DNA from: CAYSPU01 sp964432995
Lineage (GTDB): Bacteria; Verrucomicrobiota; Verrucomicrobiia; Limisphaerales; JAHDYP01
Direction of reading: 5' to 3'
DNA: 6,728 nt
Assembly (NCBI GenBank): GCA_964432995.1
Contig: CAYSPU010000294.1
Location: 1-6,728 of the forward strand
Below, piece after piece: positions 1-6,671 of the stretch (position 1 is the first letter of the stretch; each line of letters opens with the position of its first letter). A program made the translations under genes and the position numbers. The notes below the pieces were generated by a model. The model was given only the letters and a program-made list of their open reading frames with translations. It was not told the DNA's origin and searched no databases.

Positions 1-1
1 C

Positions 2-844
2 AAGGAGAAGGCGGAGCAGGGTGCCGGCGACCAGGGGCTGATGTTTGGCTACGCCACGAACGAAACCCCGGAACTCATGCCCGCGCCGATCATGTACGCC
101 CATCAGTTGGGCAAGGCCCTGACCCGCGTGCGCAAGAGCGGCAAGGTCTCCTGGCTGCGCCCCGACGCCAAGTCCCAGGTTTCCGTCGAATACGTCAACG
201 ATCAACCGAAGCGGATCGCGAACGTGGTGGTTTCGACCCAGCACGCCGCCAGCGTGCGCCATTCCACGCTTCGGGAGTTCATCATTGAGGAGGTCATTCG
301 AAAGACGCTGCCCTCCCGTTTGTTGGACCGGCGGACCAAGTTCCTGGTCAATCCGACCGGCCGTTTCGTGGTGGGCGGGCCGCAGGGCGACACCGGGCTG
401 ACGGGGCGCAAGATCATCGTGGACAGCTACGGCGGCATGGGCCGCCACGGCGGCGGCGCGTTCTCCGGCAAAGACCCTTCCAAGGTGGACCGCAGCGCCG
501 CCTACATGGGCCGCTACGTGGCCAAGAACATCGTGGCCGCGGGCATTGCCAGCAGTGCCGAGATCCAGTTCGCCTACGCGATTGGCTATCCCGACCCCGT
601 GAGTGTCTGCGTGAACACGTTTGGCACGGCGATCGACGGCATCACCGATGTGATGATCGAGAAGGCCGTCTGCGCCGTATTCAGCTTCAAGCCCGCGGAC
701 ATCATCCGCCAACTCAACCTCCTCCGGCCGATTTACGCCCGGACCACGAACTACGGGCATTTCGGCAAAGTGGACGATCCGAAGCACATCACCTGGGAGC
801 GCACCGACAAGGTGAAGGACCTGCGCCGTGCGCTCGGGCTGTAG
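2..844 (+). CDS. metK: S-adenosylmethionine synthetase, C-terminal part (5' end outside window)
   Basis: Makes S-adenosylmethionine from methionine and ATP in the cytosol, as a homo-oligomer needing Mg2+ and K+. The reading frame is already open at base 2. The methionine-binding motif GAGDQG is at 20-37, and the first internal ATG (41) lies inside the conserved block GLMFGYATNETPELMPAPI, so that ATG is not the start. Further signatures are WLRPDAKSQV, NPTGRFVVGGPQGDTGLTGRK, and the glycine-rich phosphate-binding loop GGGAFSGKD at 449-475 followed by PSKVDRSAAY. The C-terminus (YGHFGKVDD, then WERTDKVKDLRRALGL) is complete. About 280 residues are visible of the usual 380-400, so roughly 110 N-terminal residues are missing, simply because the window begins there. 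The visible part shows no frameshift or lost motif. It lies 38 bp upstream of ahcY on the same strand, consistent with a shared transcript. Identification is very secure. Confidence 0.98.
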   Translation, partial: KEKAEQGAGDQGLMFGYATNETPELMPAPIMYAHQLGKALTRVRKSGKVSWLRPDAKSQVSVEYVNDQPKRIANVVVSTQHAASVRHSTLREFIIEEVIRKTLPSRLLDRRTKFLVNPTGRFVVGGPQGDTGLTGRKIIVDSYGGMGRHGGGAFSGKDPSKVDRSAAYMGRYVAKNIVAAGIASSAEIQFAYAIGYPDPVSVCVNTFGTAIDGITDVMIEKAVCAVFSFKPADIIRQLNLLRPIYARTTNYGHFGKVDDPKHITWERTDKVKDLRRALGL

Positions 845-848
845 GATC

Positions 849-876
849 CCAGACGCCAAACCTCCAATCCCCAATC
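849..876. repeat. Degenerate heptamer tract in the metK-ahcY spacer
   Basis: Read on the minus strand, the spacer is four consecutive 7-base units: GATTGGG (870-876), GATTGGA (863-869), GGTTTGG (856-862) and CGTCTGG (849-855). Each has GG at positions 5-6 or 6-7, with decay towards metK. The plus strand is correspondingly C/A-rich and contains no Shine-Dalgarno-like purine run before the ahcY start. The pattern is seen directly; any function is unknown. It resembles short heptanucleotide intergenic tracts seen in some bacteria, but four units is a small sample. Confidence 0.5.
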
Positions 877-882
877 GCATCC

Positions 883-2255
883 ATGCCAAGATCCTCCCGT
901 TCCGTGCAGGGCCGCCGCCGCGGCGGCCGCAAGGACTTCTTCGTCAAGGACCTCTCCCTGGCCGAGCTCGGCCGCAAGGAGATGGAAGTCGCTGAACACG
1001 AGATGCCCGGTCTGATGGCGCTGCGCGCCCGGCACGCGGCGCGGAAACCGCTGCGCGGGGCGCGGGTTACCGGTTCGCTGCACATGACGGTTGAGACCGC
1101 CGTGCTCATCGAGACCCTGGCGGCTCTGGGCGCTTCGGTGCGGTGGGCGAGCTGCAACATCTTCTCGACCCAGGATCCGGCGGCGGCGGCGATCGCCCAA
1201 GCGGGCGTGAGCGTGTTTGCCTACAAGGGCGAGAGCCTGGAGGAGTACTGGAACTTCACCCTGCAGGCGCTCACCCATCCCGGCGGTGTGGGACCCCATC
1301 TCGTTGTGGACGACGGCGGCGACGCAACGCTGCTTCTCCACAAGGGTTACGAGATGGAACAGGGGAGCGATTGGGTGCGCACCCGGTCAGAGAGTCATGA
1401 GGAGCAGGTCATCAAGAACCTGCTGCGGCGCTGCGCCCAGGAGCGCCCCGGCTGGTTNNNNNNNNNNAGCTGCTCGTCCCCGCCATCAACGTCAACGATT
1501 CCGTCACCAAATCGAAATTCGACAACCTCTACGGCTGCCGCGAGTCGCTGGCCGACGGCATCAAACGCGCGACCGGCGTGATGGTGGCCGGCAAGACCGC
1601 GGTGGTCTGCGGCTACGGCGATGTCGGCAAGGGCAGCGCCCACTCGCTCCGCGGCTTCGGCGCGCGCGTGATCGTCACGGAGATCGACCCGATCAACGCC
1701 CTGCAGGCGGCGATGGAAGGCTTCGAAGTGACCACGATCGAGGACACGCTGCAGGAAGGGGATATCTACGTCACCGCCACAGGTTGCTGCAATGTCCTCA
1801 CCTTCGAGCACATGCGCCGGATGAAGAACCAGGCCATCGTCTGTAACATCGGGCACTTCGACAACGAGATTGAGATGGACCGCCTCAACGCCGCCAAGGG
1901 CGTGCGGCGCATCAACATCAAGCCGCAGGTGGACAAGTATGTCTTCGCCGACGGCCGGGAGATCTACGTCCTGGCGGAGGGACGTCTGGTGAACCTGGGC
2001 TGCGCCGAGGGGCATCCGAGCTTCGTGATGTCGAATTCATTCGCCAACCAGGTGCTGGCGCAACTGGATCTTTGGGGAAATCGGGAGAGCTATGCGGTGG
2101 GCGTCTATCGCCTTCCGAAGAAGCTCGATGAGGAAGTGGCCCGACTTCACCTGGAGCGGATTGGGGTGAAGCTGACCCGGTTGACCAGGCGTCAGGCGCA
2201 GTATCTCGGGGTGCCGGTCGAAGGCCCCTACAAGCCGGAGCATTACCGGTATTGA
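883..2255 (+). CDS. ahcY: Adenosylhomocysteinase (S-adenosyl-L-homocysteine hydrolase), interrupted by an assembly gap
   Basis: NAD-dependent cytosolic enzyme that reversibly splits S-adenosylhomocysteine into adenosine and homocysteine, relieving product inhibition of methyltransferases. The N-terminal part (883-1457, 191 codons) has MPGLMALRARHA, SLHMTVETAVLIETL with the catalytic-type His codon at 1081, ASCNIFSTQD, and DDGGDATLL at about 1309-1335. The 38-residue stretch from KGYEMEQ to ERPGW is the insertion of the long bacterial form. After the Ns the frame changes and resumes at 1470 with LLVPAINVNDSVTKSKFDN, carrying the Lys (1509) and Asp (1521) equivalent to human K186 and D190. It continues with the NAD-binding GYGDVGKG at 1611-1634, IGHFDNEIEM, NLGCAEGHPSFVMSNSF and the canonical end GPYKPEHYRY. 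Visible residues (191 + 261) plus about 30 hidden ones give about 480, normal for the family. The ATG at 883 is the first start after metK and has no clear ribosome-binding site; an in-frame GTG at 904 is the alternative. The last 13 bp overlap the convergent SGNH gene. Confidence 0.95.
1458..1467. other. Assembly gap (10 Ns) inside ahcY
   Basis: Ten Ns sit between the codons for ERPGW and (E/K/Q)LLVPAIN. In the family this interval holds roughly 28-30 residues, including the conserved GVSEETTTGVHRLY-type segment that contacts the substrate. The true gap is therefore probably about 85-90 bp, and the ten Ns are a placeholder. The frame change from 883-type to 1470-type codons follows from the wrong gap length and is not evidence for a real frameshift. 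Confidence 0.9.
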
Positions 2256-4672
2256 GCGGGTTCCCGGGCGCGGATCAACTCCTCGATGGCGGCCAGGTGC
2301 TCGCGCGCCCGCGCGTTCTGCGGGTCCAACCGAAGCGCTTCCTGGAAATGCGCCTGGGCGTCGGCGACTCGGCCCTGCTTGACGAGAGCCACACCCAAGT
2401 TGAGATGCGCCAGGACGTGGTCGGGTCGCCAGCGGAGCACCCCCTCGAACTCCTTTTGCGCCTCCGGAATTCGGTTGTTCATCGCCAGCTCGACCCCGAG
2501 CAGGTATCTGGCTTCCCAGAAGGATGGCCGCAACTGGACCGCCGTGGTCAGCGCTTCCATGGCAGCATCGCGCTTCTCTTGCTGGGCGAGTGCGTTGGCC
2601 AGGTGAAGGTAGATCGCGGCGTTGCCGGGCTGCCACCGGATGGCCTCGTGGTATTCCGAAATCGCCGCATCCAACTTGCCCTGACCCGCCAACACCCGGC
2701 CCAGCTCCAGGTGCCCTTCGCCCGACCGCGGTTCCAGGGTGAGCGCGGTGCGTAGGTGTTCTTCCGCGACGCTCCATTGCTGCTGCCGCCCCAACAGGCG
2801 ACCGGCGTGGACGTACGCCGCAAAGTGATGGGGCAAGAGGCGGCAGATGGCCTGCCACTGAACGGCCGCTTCCTCGAAGCTGCCCGTGGCTTCGAGGAAT
2901 TCCGCGTAGCCTTCGCACAACCGGTGGTCGCGCGGCGCCCGCAGCAGGGCATCGCGGTAGAGCGTCCGGGCCTCCGCGGCACGCTCGGCCGTCAGCCGGG
3001 CCCGCAGCGCCTTTCCTTCCGTCCGCCACAGTTCCAACTGGGCCTGGTGATTGGCCTGCACGGTGAACGGGGCTGCCTGCAACCGGCGCAGGACATCCTC
3101 GAGCACGCCGAGGCGGTTCCAGTCCGTCAGCCCCAACCGGCGCTCGCATGTTTCCTGCGAAGCCCACGCGCCGGTTCGGCCTCCGGCAACGGTGAAAGGA
3201 AGATGCGGCTCGATCGCCTCGGCCAGCGCCCGCGCCATCCGGTAGTTGCCGGTGAAACTGAAGTGAACGTGCTCGAAGAAGAACTCCGCCCCCGGCACGC
3301 GATCCGCCGCCTCGCGCTGGAGGATTTCGTCGGCGTCGACCATGTGCAGATTCCGATCCTGGTGCCGCGCAGCTCCCTCGCGGATCAACCGGTTGATGGT
3401 CGAGTCCGCCCGAAAGGGGAGCGCGTCGGCATCGCGTGCTTGCGCGAGCGCTTTCCTCGCTTCCGCGGTGTTTGTTTGGCGGAGGAGACATTGGCCAATG
3501 CGGAAGTCGATTTCGGCAAACGCGGCGTCCAGTGCCTGGGCGCGGCGGTACTCGGCCAGGGCCGTCTCGAAACGCCCGGCGGCTTCGTTCGCCGCGGCGG
3601 ACTGGCAGAGGGCGTTGACCTCCGCCTTCGAGGCCGGCGTCAAGGTCGGCGCCTGGACCGAGGCGAACGGGGCGCAATCGCGCAAGTTGCTGGCAACGGT
3701 GCTAAGCACGATGGGGCCGCCGGCCTTCCCGGCCACGCGCAAGATATCGTCGAGGTTCCTCGCAAAATGCCGATACGCCACCTGCCGGCGCGGATCGCCC
3801 GTCGCCACCTGTTGTTCGGCAAACATGCTCATGCCACTCCATAGACCGGAAGAGGTCCTTCTCCATTTCCCCACCCAGGATGCGAGCGCCTGTCCCAAGC
3901 GCGTGCTCTTCAGGGCCAGCGTCAGGCGAATCGAGATCAGGCTGGGAACCTGCCGACCGAACACCGTTGCGGCGCCGAAAGGCCCCACCATCTCGTTGTT
4001 CCCCATGTAGATCACCCAGAGGTCGCCCTGATGCCGGGCGCATTCGCGGGCGATGGGCAGAATCGCGTGCGAGTTGATGGCGGTCATTGCCACGCAAATC
4101 ACCTCGAACTGCGTCTCGGGATGGCGCTCCTCGAGGAGCGCCTGGAGATAACGGCCCATCCCGTAGGCCGGGCGCGGGTCCCCCAGGGCCGCCGACTCGC
4201 CCAGCAGGAAAATGCGATAGGTCCCGGGAGCCTTCGTCGCGTCCATCACCACCGGGGCCGGACTCCGCGCCAGTTCCGGCGTAAAGAACCGCAGGCCGAA
4301 CTTGTCGTTCTCCACGAACACGTCCCGGCCCTGGATCTGGATCCTCTTGAAGAACTTGGTCGAGTAACCGTAGCCGGCCAGCCGCAATCCGCCCTCCGCC
4401 AGACCAAGCACCACGAGCGGTAGCACCACCATCGCCGACACGCGGAACAACCACTTGCGGGAGGTGGTGAACGACGGTCCGGCGGTTCCCGAACCCACGC
4501 GATCTCGGGGCGCACCTCGACGTTGCCCACCGCCTCTGGCAGATGCTGCCTTTGGTCCCCCTGGCGGTTTGGAATGAGGCGGACGTTTCAATGCGCTCAA
4601 AGTAGCAGCGCACCCCAAGCGCGAAAACAGAAAACCAAGCCGGCGTTCGCGCCCGGCCGGTTCGGCGAACAC
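2243..4672 (-). CDS. Membrane-anchored SGNH/GDSL-type hydrolase with C-terminal TPR array
   Basis: Predicted envelope protein of up to 809 residues; substrate unknown. A basic, Pro/Gly-rich N-terminus precedes one hydrophobic segment (about residues 75-97, MVVLPLVVLGLAEGG), suggesting an inner-membrane anchor with the rest outside the cytosol. The SGNH domain follows: block I IFLLGESAALGD with nucleophile Ser160, AMTAINSH at 196-202, GNNE at 224-227, and the last block EFFFEHVHFSFTGN with catalytic-type His470. A TPR-like helical stretch (about 350-412) lies between GNNE and that His. Residues 581-784 form six TPRs of exactly 34 residues, shown by prolines at 580, 614, 648, 682, 716, 750 and 784. 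The start is uncertain: GTG at 4672 with a weak AGAGG before it, TTG at 4591 (giving LKRPPHSKPP), or GTG at 4498 just before the membrane segment. The TAA stop is inside the end of ahcY. SGNH enzymes are usually esterases or O-acetyl hydrolases/transferases. The TPRs imply protein binding. Family assignment is firm; activity is inferred. Confidence 0.88.
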   Translation of the reverse strand: MFAEPAGRERRLGFLFSRLGCAATLSALKRPPHSKPPGGPKAASARGGGQRRGAPRDRVGSGTAGPSFTTSRKWLFRVSAMVVLPLVVLGLAEGGLRLAGYGYSTKFFKRIQIQGRDVFVENDKFGLRFFTPELARSPAPVVMDATKAPGTYRIFLLGESAALGDPRPAYGMGRYLQALLEERHPETQFEVICVAMTAINSHAILPIARECARHQGDLWVIYMGNNEMVGPFGAATVFGRQVPSLISIRLTLALKSTRLGQALASWVGKWRRTSSGLWSGMSMFAEQQVATGDPRRQVAYRHFARNLDDILRVAGKAGGPIVLSTVASNLRDCAPFASVQAPTLTPASKAEVNALCQSAAANEAAGRFETALAEYRRAQALDAAFAEIDFRIGQCLLRQTNTAEARKALAQARDADALPFRADSTINRLIREGAARHQDRNLHMVDADEILQREAADRVPGAEFFFEHVHFSFTGNYRMARALAEAIEPHLPFTVAGGRTGAWASQETCERRLGLTDWNRLGVLEDVLRRLQAAPFTVQANHQAQLELWRTEGKALRARLTAERAAEARTLYRDALLRAPRDHRLCEGYAEFLEATGSFEEAAVQWQAICRLLPHHFAAYVHAGRLLGRQQQWSVAEEHLRTALTLEPRSGEGHLELGRVLAGQGKLDAAISEYHEAIRWQPGNAAIYLHLANALAQQEKRDAAMEALTTAVQLRPSFWEARYLLGVELAMNNRIPEAQKEFEGVLRWRPDHVLAHLNLGVALVKQGRVADAQAHFQEALRLDPQNARAREHLAAIEELIRAREPAQYR

Positions 4673-4695
4673 TGCGCCTCTGACGGGGCGCGCAT

Positions 4696-4726
4696 CGTCC
4701 CCTTAGGGACGCCCTGTCCAGAGGAC
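4696..4726. repeat. Tandem pair of short inverted repeats
   Basis: CGTCCC (4696-4701), loop CTTA, GGGACG (4706-4711) is a perfect 6-bp-arm hairpin. Immediately after it, GTCC (4716-4719), AGA, GGAC (4723-4726) forms a second, sharing the GTCC/GGAC core. It lies just upstream of the 4672 start candidate of the SGNH gene. It could be an operator or a structured 5' leader for that gene. There is no U-tract, so a terminator is unlikely. Confidence 0.35.
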
Positions 4727-4931
4727 CCCGAGTCCACCAACCACCGCCGATCGAGGCAGGAGCGCCCGGCGACATCCGCCCCGCGGGATCGGGAGGCGCC
4801 GGTCTCAGGCCAGCCAGGGTTTCGTTGCGGCCGAACGTTCGTCCGTGGCGAAGCAACAACGCTTACACTTCTTCCCGCTGCCGCGGCTTCGTGTTCGGCC
4901 CAGAGACGGCGCGTATCGTTGGCACTCCGCG

Positions 4932-4954
4932 ATTGGCAAAGCCAAGCCAATTGG
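4932..4954. repeat. Nested TTGGC/GCCAA inverted repeats upstream of the repeat-protein gene
   Basis: TTGGC (4933-4937), AAA, GCCAA (4941-4945) is followed by the 8-bp palindrome CCAATTGG (4947-4954), so three CCAA/TTGG half-sites occur within 23 bp. The element ends 25 bp before the ATG at 4980, where an operator overlapping the promoter or leader could sit. Binding by a dimeric repressor is inference only; I cannot name the regulator. Confidence 0.35.
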
Positions 4955-4956
4955 TT

Positions 4957-4983
4957 ATGAGGAACCGAATGCGAATCCCATGA
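4957..4983 (+). other. Possible translationally coupled mini-ORF
   Basis: The frame ATG-AGG-AAC-CGA-ATG-CGA-ATC-CCA-TGA encodes MRNRMRIP, or MRIP from the second ATG at 4969. Its stop overlaps the main start as ATGA (4980-4983). The only good Shine-Dalgarno-like motif, GAGGA (4959-4963), is 5 bases from the ATG at 4969 but 16 bases from the ATG at 4980, so ribosomes may load on the mini-ORF and re-initiate. An eight-codon frame can arise by chance, hence low confidence. Confidence 0.25.
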
Positions 4984-6671
4984 AGATTCAGGTGCACTCT
5001 GGCTTTCAGCTTTTCTGTCTCGCGCTGACCTGGGTCCTCGCCGTCTGCACCCCTGCGGAAAGCCACCGCACCGGCATCCTGTTTCCCGACATCGGGTCCA
5101 AAGTCGCTGCGGATTCCACCGGCGACGCGTTGGCGGTGACAGCCACGGCTGGGAGTTCGCGTCTGCACTGCACCAGTCAGAGACTGGTAGGCTACGCCAC
5201 GGCCGAGGGCCTCTGGCTCGAATCCACCGAGTTGGGCGGCGGCAGGCTCCGCCTCATTGCCGAGGGACTGGGCCGTCAGGGCAGGACTGAGGTCGGGGCG
5301 TCTCCTACGGGCTCTACGGGGGGCGCGGCTGTGGTGGCATGGGAGCCACCTGACCGGAGCGCGGCTGGGTACGAAGCGCCAGCCGCAGCAGGCGTGGAGT
5401 CCTCCGCGCATTGCGGTCTGCTCTGCGCCCCCAACCGCAGGCCCTTGGCGAATACCGGGGTGGTGGAGACGGCGGACAAGCGGGTCCGGTTCAGACGACC
5501 TGGTTTGGACGAGGAATACGCGGTGAATGTGGACGGCGTGCGGCAGGATTTCGTCGTCACAGAGCGACCGGATGGCACGGGTGAGCTGTGGGTGGAACTG
5601 GCGCTGACGGGTGCGCGGGCGGACGCCGCGGCTTGCGGTGCGAGGCTCACGCTGGATGGCTCAGGGCGCGTGCTGGCGTACAGCCGCCTGCGGGTGGAGG
5701 ATGCCACGGGCCGGGAACTGACGGCCTGCTTGGAAGTGCTCTCGGTCGACCGGCTGGCGGTGCGAGTAGCCGACGCCAGCGCCACTTACCCCGTGCGCAT
5801 TGACCCTACCTTCAGCGACGACGATTGGGTCAGCCTGAATCCCGGCATGCCGGGGGCGAATTACCCCGTGTATGCCGTCGCGGCCGACGGCAGTGGCAAT
5901 GTGTATGTGGGCGGCAGCTTCTACGTCATTGGCACCGTGGTGGCCAACTATATCGCGAAATGGGACGGCAGCAATTGGTCGGCCTTGGGCTCGGGGATGA
6001 ACCGACCCGTCTCCGCGCTCGCGGTGAGCGGGGCCAATCTCTACGCCGGGGGGCGGTTCACCACGGCGGGCGGCGTGACGGCCAACTCCATCGCCAGATG
6101 GGACGGCAGTAACTGGTCGGCCTTGGGCTCGGGCGTGGACGGCGGCGTCTCTGCGCTGGCGGTCAGCGGGGCAAATCTCTACGTGGGCGGGGAGTTCTGG
6201 ACGGCGGGCGGGGTGTCGGCCACCAACATCGCCAGATGGAACGGCAGCGCCTGGTCGGCCCTGGGCTCGGGGATGAACACGCTCGGCACCGTTAAGGCGC
6301 TGGTGGCAGTTGGCGCCGATATCTACGCCGGAGGTGAATTTGCCACGGCAGGCGGGGTGACGGCCAACGGTATCGCCAAATGGGACGGCAGCACTTGGTC
6401 CGCCCTGAGCTCGGGGATGGGCGGCGCATATCCTCCCACCGTCAACGCGCTGGCGGTGAGCGGTACCGTTCTCTATGCCGCAGGAGGATTCGGGACAGCG
6501 GGCGGGGTCACGGCCAAGAACATCGCCAAATGGGATGGTGGTGCATGGTCGGCCTTGGGTACGGGGATGGATTTCAGCACCTACGCTTTGGCAGTGAGTG
6601 GGACCGATCTCTACGCCGGTGGATCGATCTGGGCGGCGGAGGGCGTATGGGCTAACAACATCGCCATATAG
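4980..6671 (+). CDS. Secreted propeller-type repeat protein (WSALGSGM family), apparently truncated
   Basis: A 563-residue exported protein of unknown function. The ATG at 4980 is chosen because it gives a signal peptide: MKIQVHSG, hydrophobic core at residues 9-22, likely cleavage near 26-28 (CTPAES). An earlier in-frame GTG at 4845 would bury that signal behind 45 basic residues. No lipobox fits, since Val precedes Cys23. Residues about 60-165 are poorly conserved. Residues about 166-278 form a module (RFRRPGLDEEY, DGVRQDFVV, LAVRVADASATYPVRIDPTF) that I associate with verrucomicrobial exported proteins. From residue 296 come repeats of 46-50 residues built as V-ALAVSG-LYAGG-F-TAGGV-AN-IAKWDGS-WSALGSGM, with the KW/RW Trp at 328, 374, 420, 468 and 518, consistent with beta-propeller blades. 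The protein stops at NNIAI-TAG, where the sixth Trp is expected, and the repeat seems to continue afterwards. It may therefore be a pseudogene or a truncated form. Confidence 0.82.
   Translation: MKIQVHSGFQLFCLALTWVLAVCTPAESHRTGILFPDIGSKVAADSTGDALAVTATAGSSRLHCTSQRLVGYATAEGLWLESTELGGGRLRLIAEGLGRQGRTEVGASPTGSTGGAAVVAWEPPDRSAAGYEAPAAAGVESSAHCGLLCAPNRRPLANTGVVETADKRVRFRRPGLDEEYAVNVDGVRQDFVVTERPDGTGELWVELALTGARADAAACGARLTLDGSGRVLAYSRLRVEDATGRELTACLEVLSVDRLAVRVADASATYPVRIDPTFSDDDWVSLNPGMPGANYPVYAVAADGSGNVYVGGSFYVIGTVVANYIAKWDGSNWSALGSGMNRPVSALAVSGANLYAGGRFTTAGGVTANSIARWDGSNWSALGSGVDGGVSALAVSGANLYVGGEFWTAGGVSATNIARWNGSAWSALGSGMNTLGTVKALVAVGADIYAGGEFATAGGVTANGIAKWDGSTWSALSSGMGGAYPPTVNALAVSGTVLYAAGGFGTAGGVTAKNIAKWDGGAWSALGTGMDFSTYALAVSGTDLYAGGSIWAAEGVWANNIAI

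Larger units (their letters stand above)
4673..4979. promoter_or_regulatory. Divergent intergenic region between the SGNH-TPR and repeat-protein genes
   Basis: About 307 bp (388 if the SGNH gene starts at 4591) between two genes transcribed away from each other, so promoters for both should be here. I see no convincing -35/-10 pair, which is not surprising at this GC content. Open frames crossing it on both strands lack a start signal and resemble no family, so I treat it as non-coding. It does contain several short inverted repeats, listed separately. Confidence 0.5.

Noticed and set aside
845..882. SAM or SAH riboswitch between metK and ahcY
   Set aside because: The 38-bp spacer is too short for these aptamers and consists of a heptamer tract with no paired stems.
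1395..2015. Minus-strand 206-codon frame across the N gap opposite ahcY
   Set aside because: It is antisense to highly conserved ahcY coding sequence and translates through the Ns; no family resemblance.
2037..3677. 546-codon minus-strand frame overlapping both ahcY and the SGNH gene
   Set aside because: Arg/Pro/Gly-rich composition typical of an out-of-frame reading, and it runs antisense into the conserved end of ahcY.
2756..3844. Long plus-strand open frame (362 codons) opposite the SGNH-TPR gene, with similar ones at 2252-2755 and 3342-4010
   Set aside because: Antisense shadows in GC-rich DNA: no recognisable domain and no start signals. The minus-strand frame has SGNH blocks and exact TPR periodicity.
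4832..4841. CGAACGTTCG as a LexA/SOS box
   Set aside because: LexA-type boxes need a spacer between the half-sites (CGAAC-N4-GTTCG or TGTTC-N4-GAACA). Here the halves abut, so it is only a palindrome.
4845..4979. N-terminal extension of the repeat protein from GTG 4845
   Set aside because: It would place 45 mostly basic, non-conserved residues before a clear signal peptide starting at ATG 4980.
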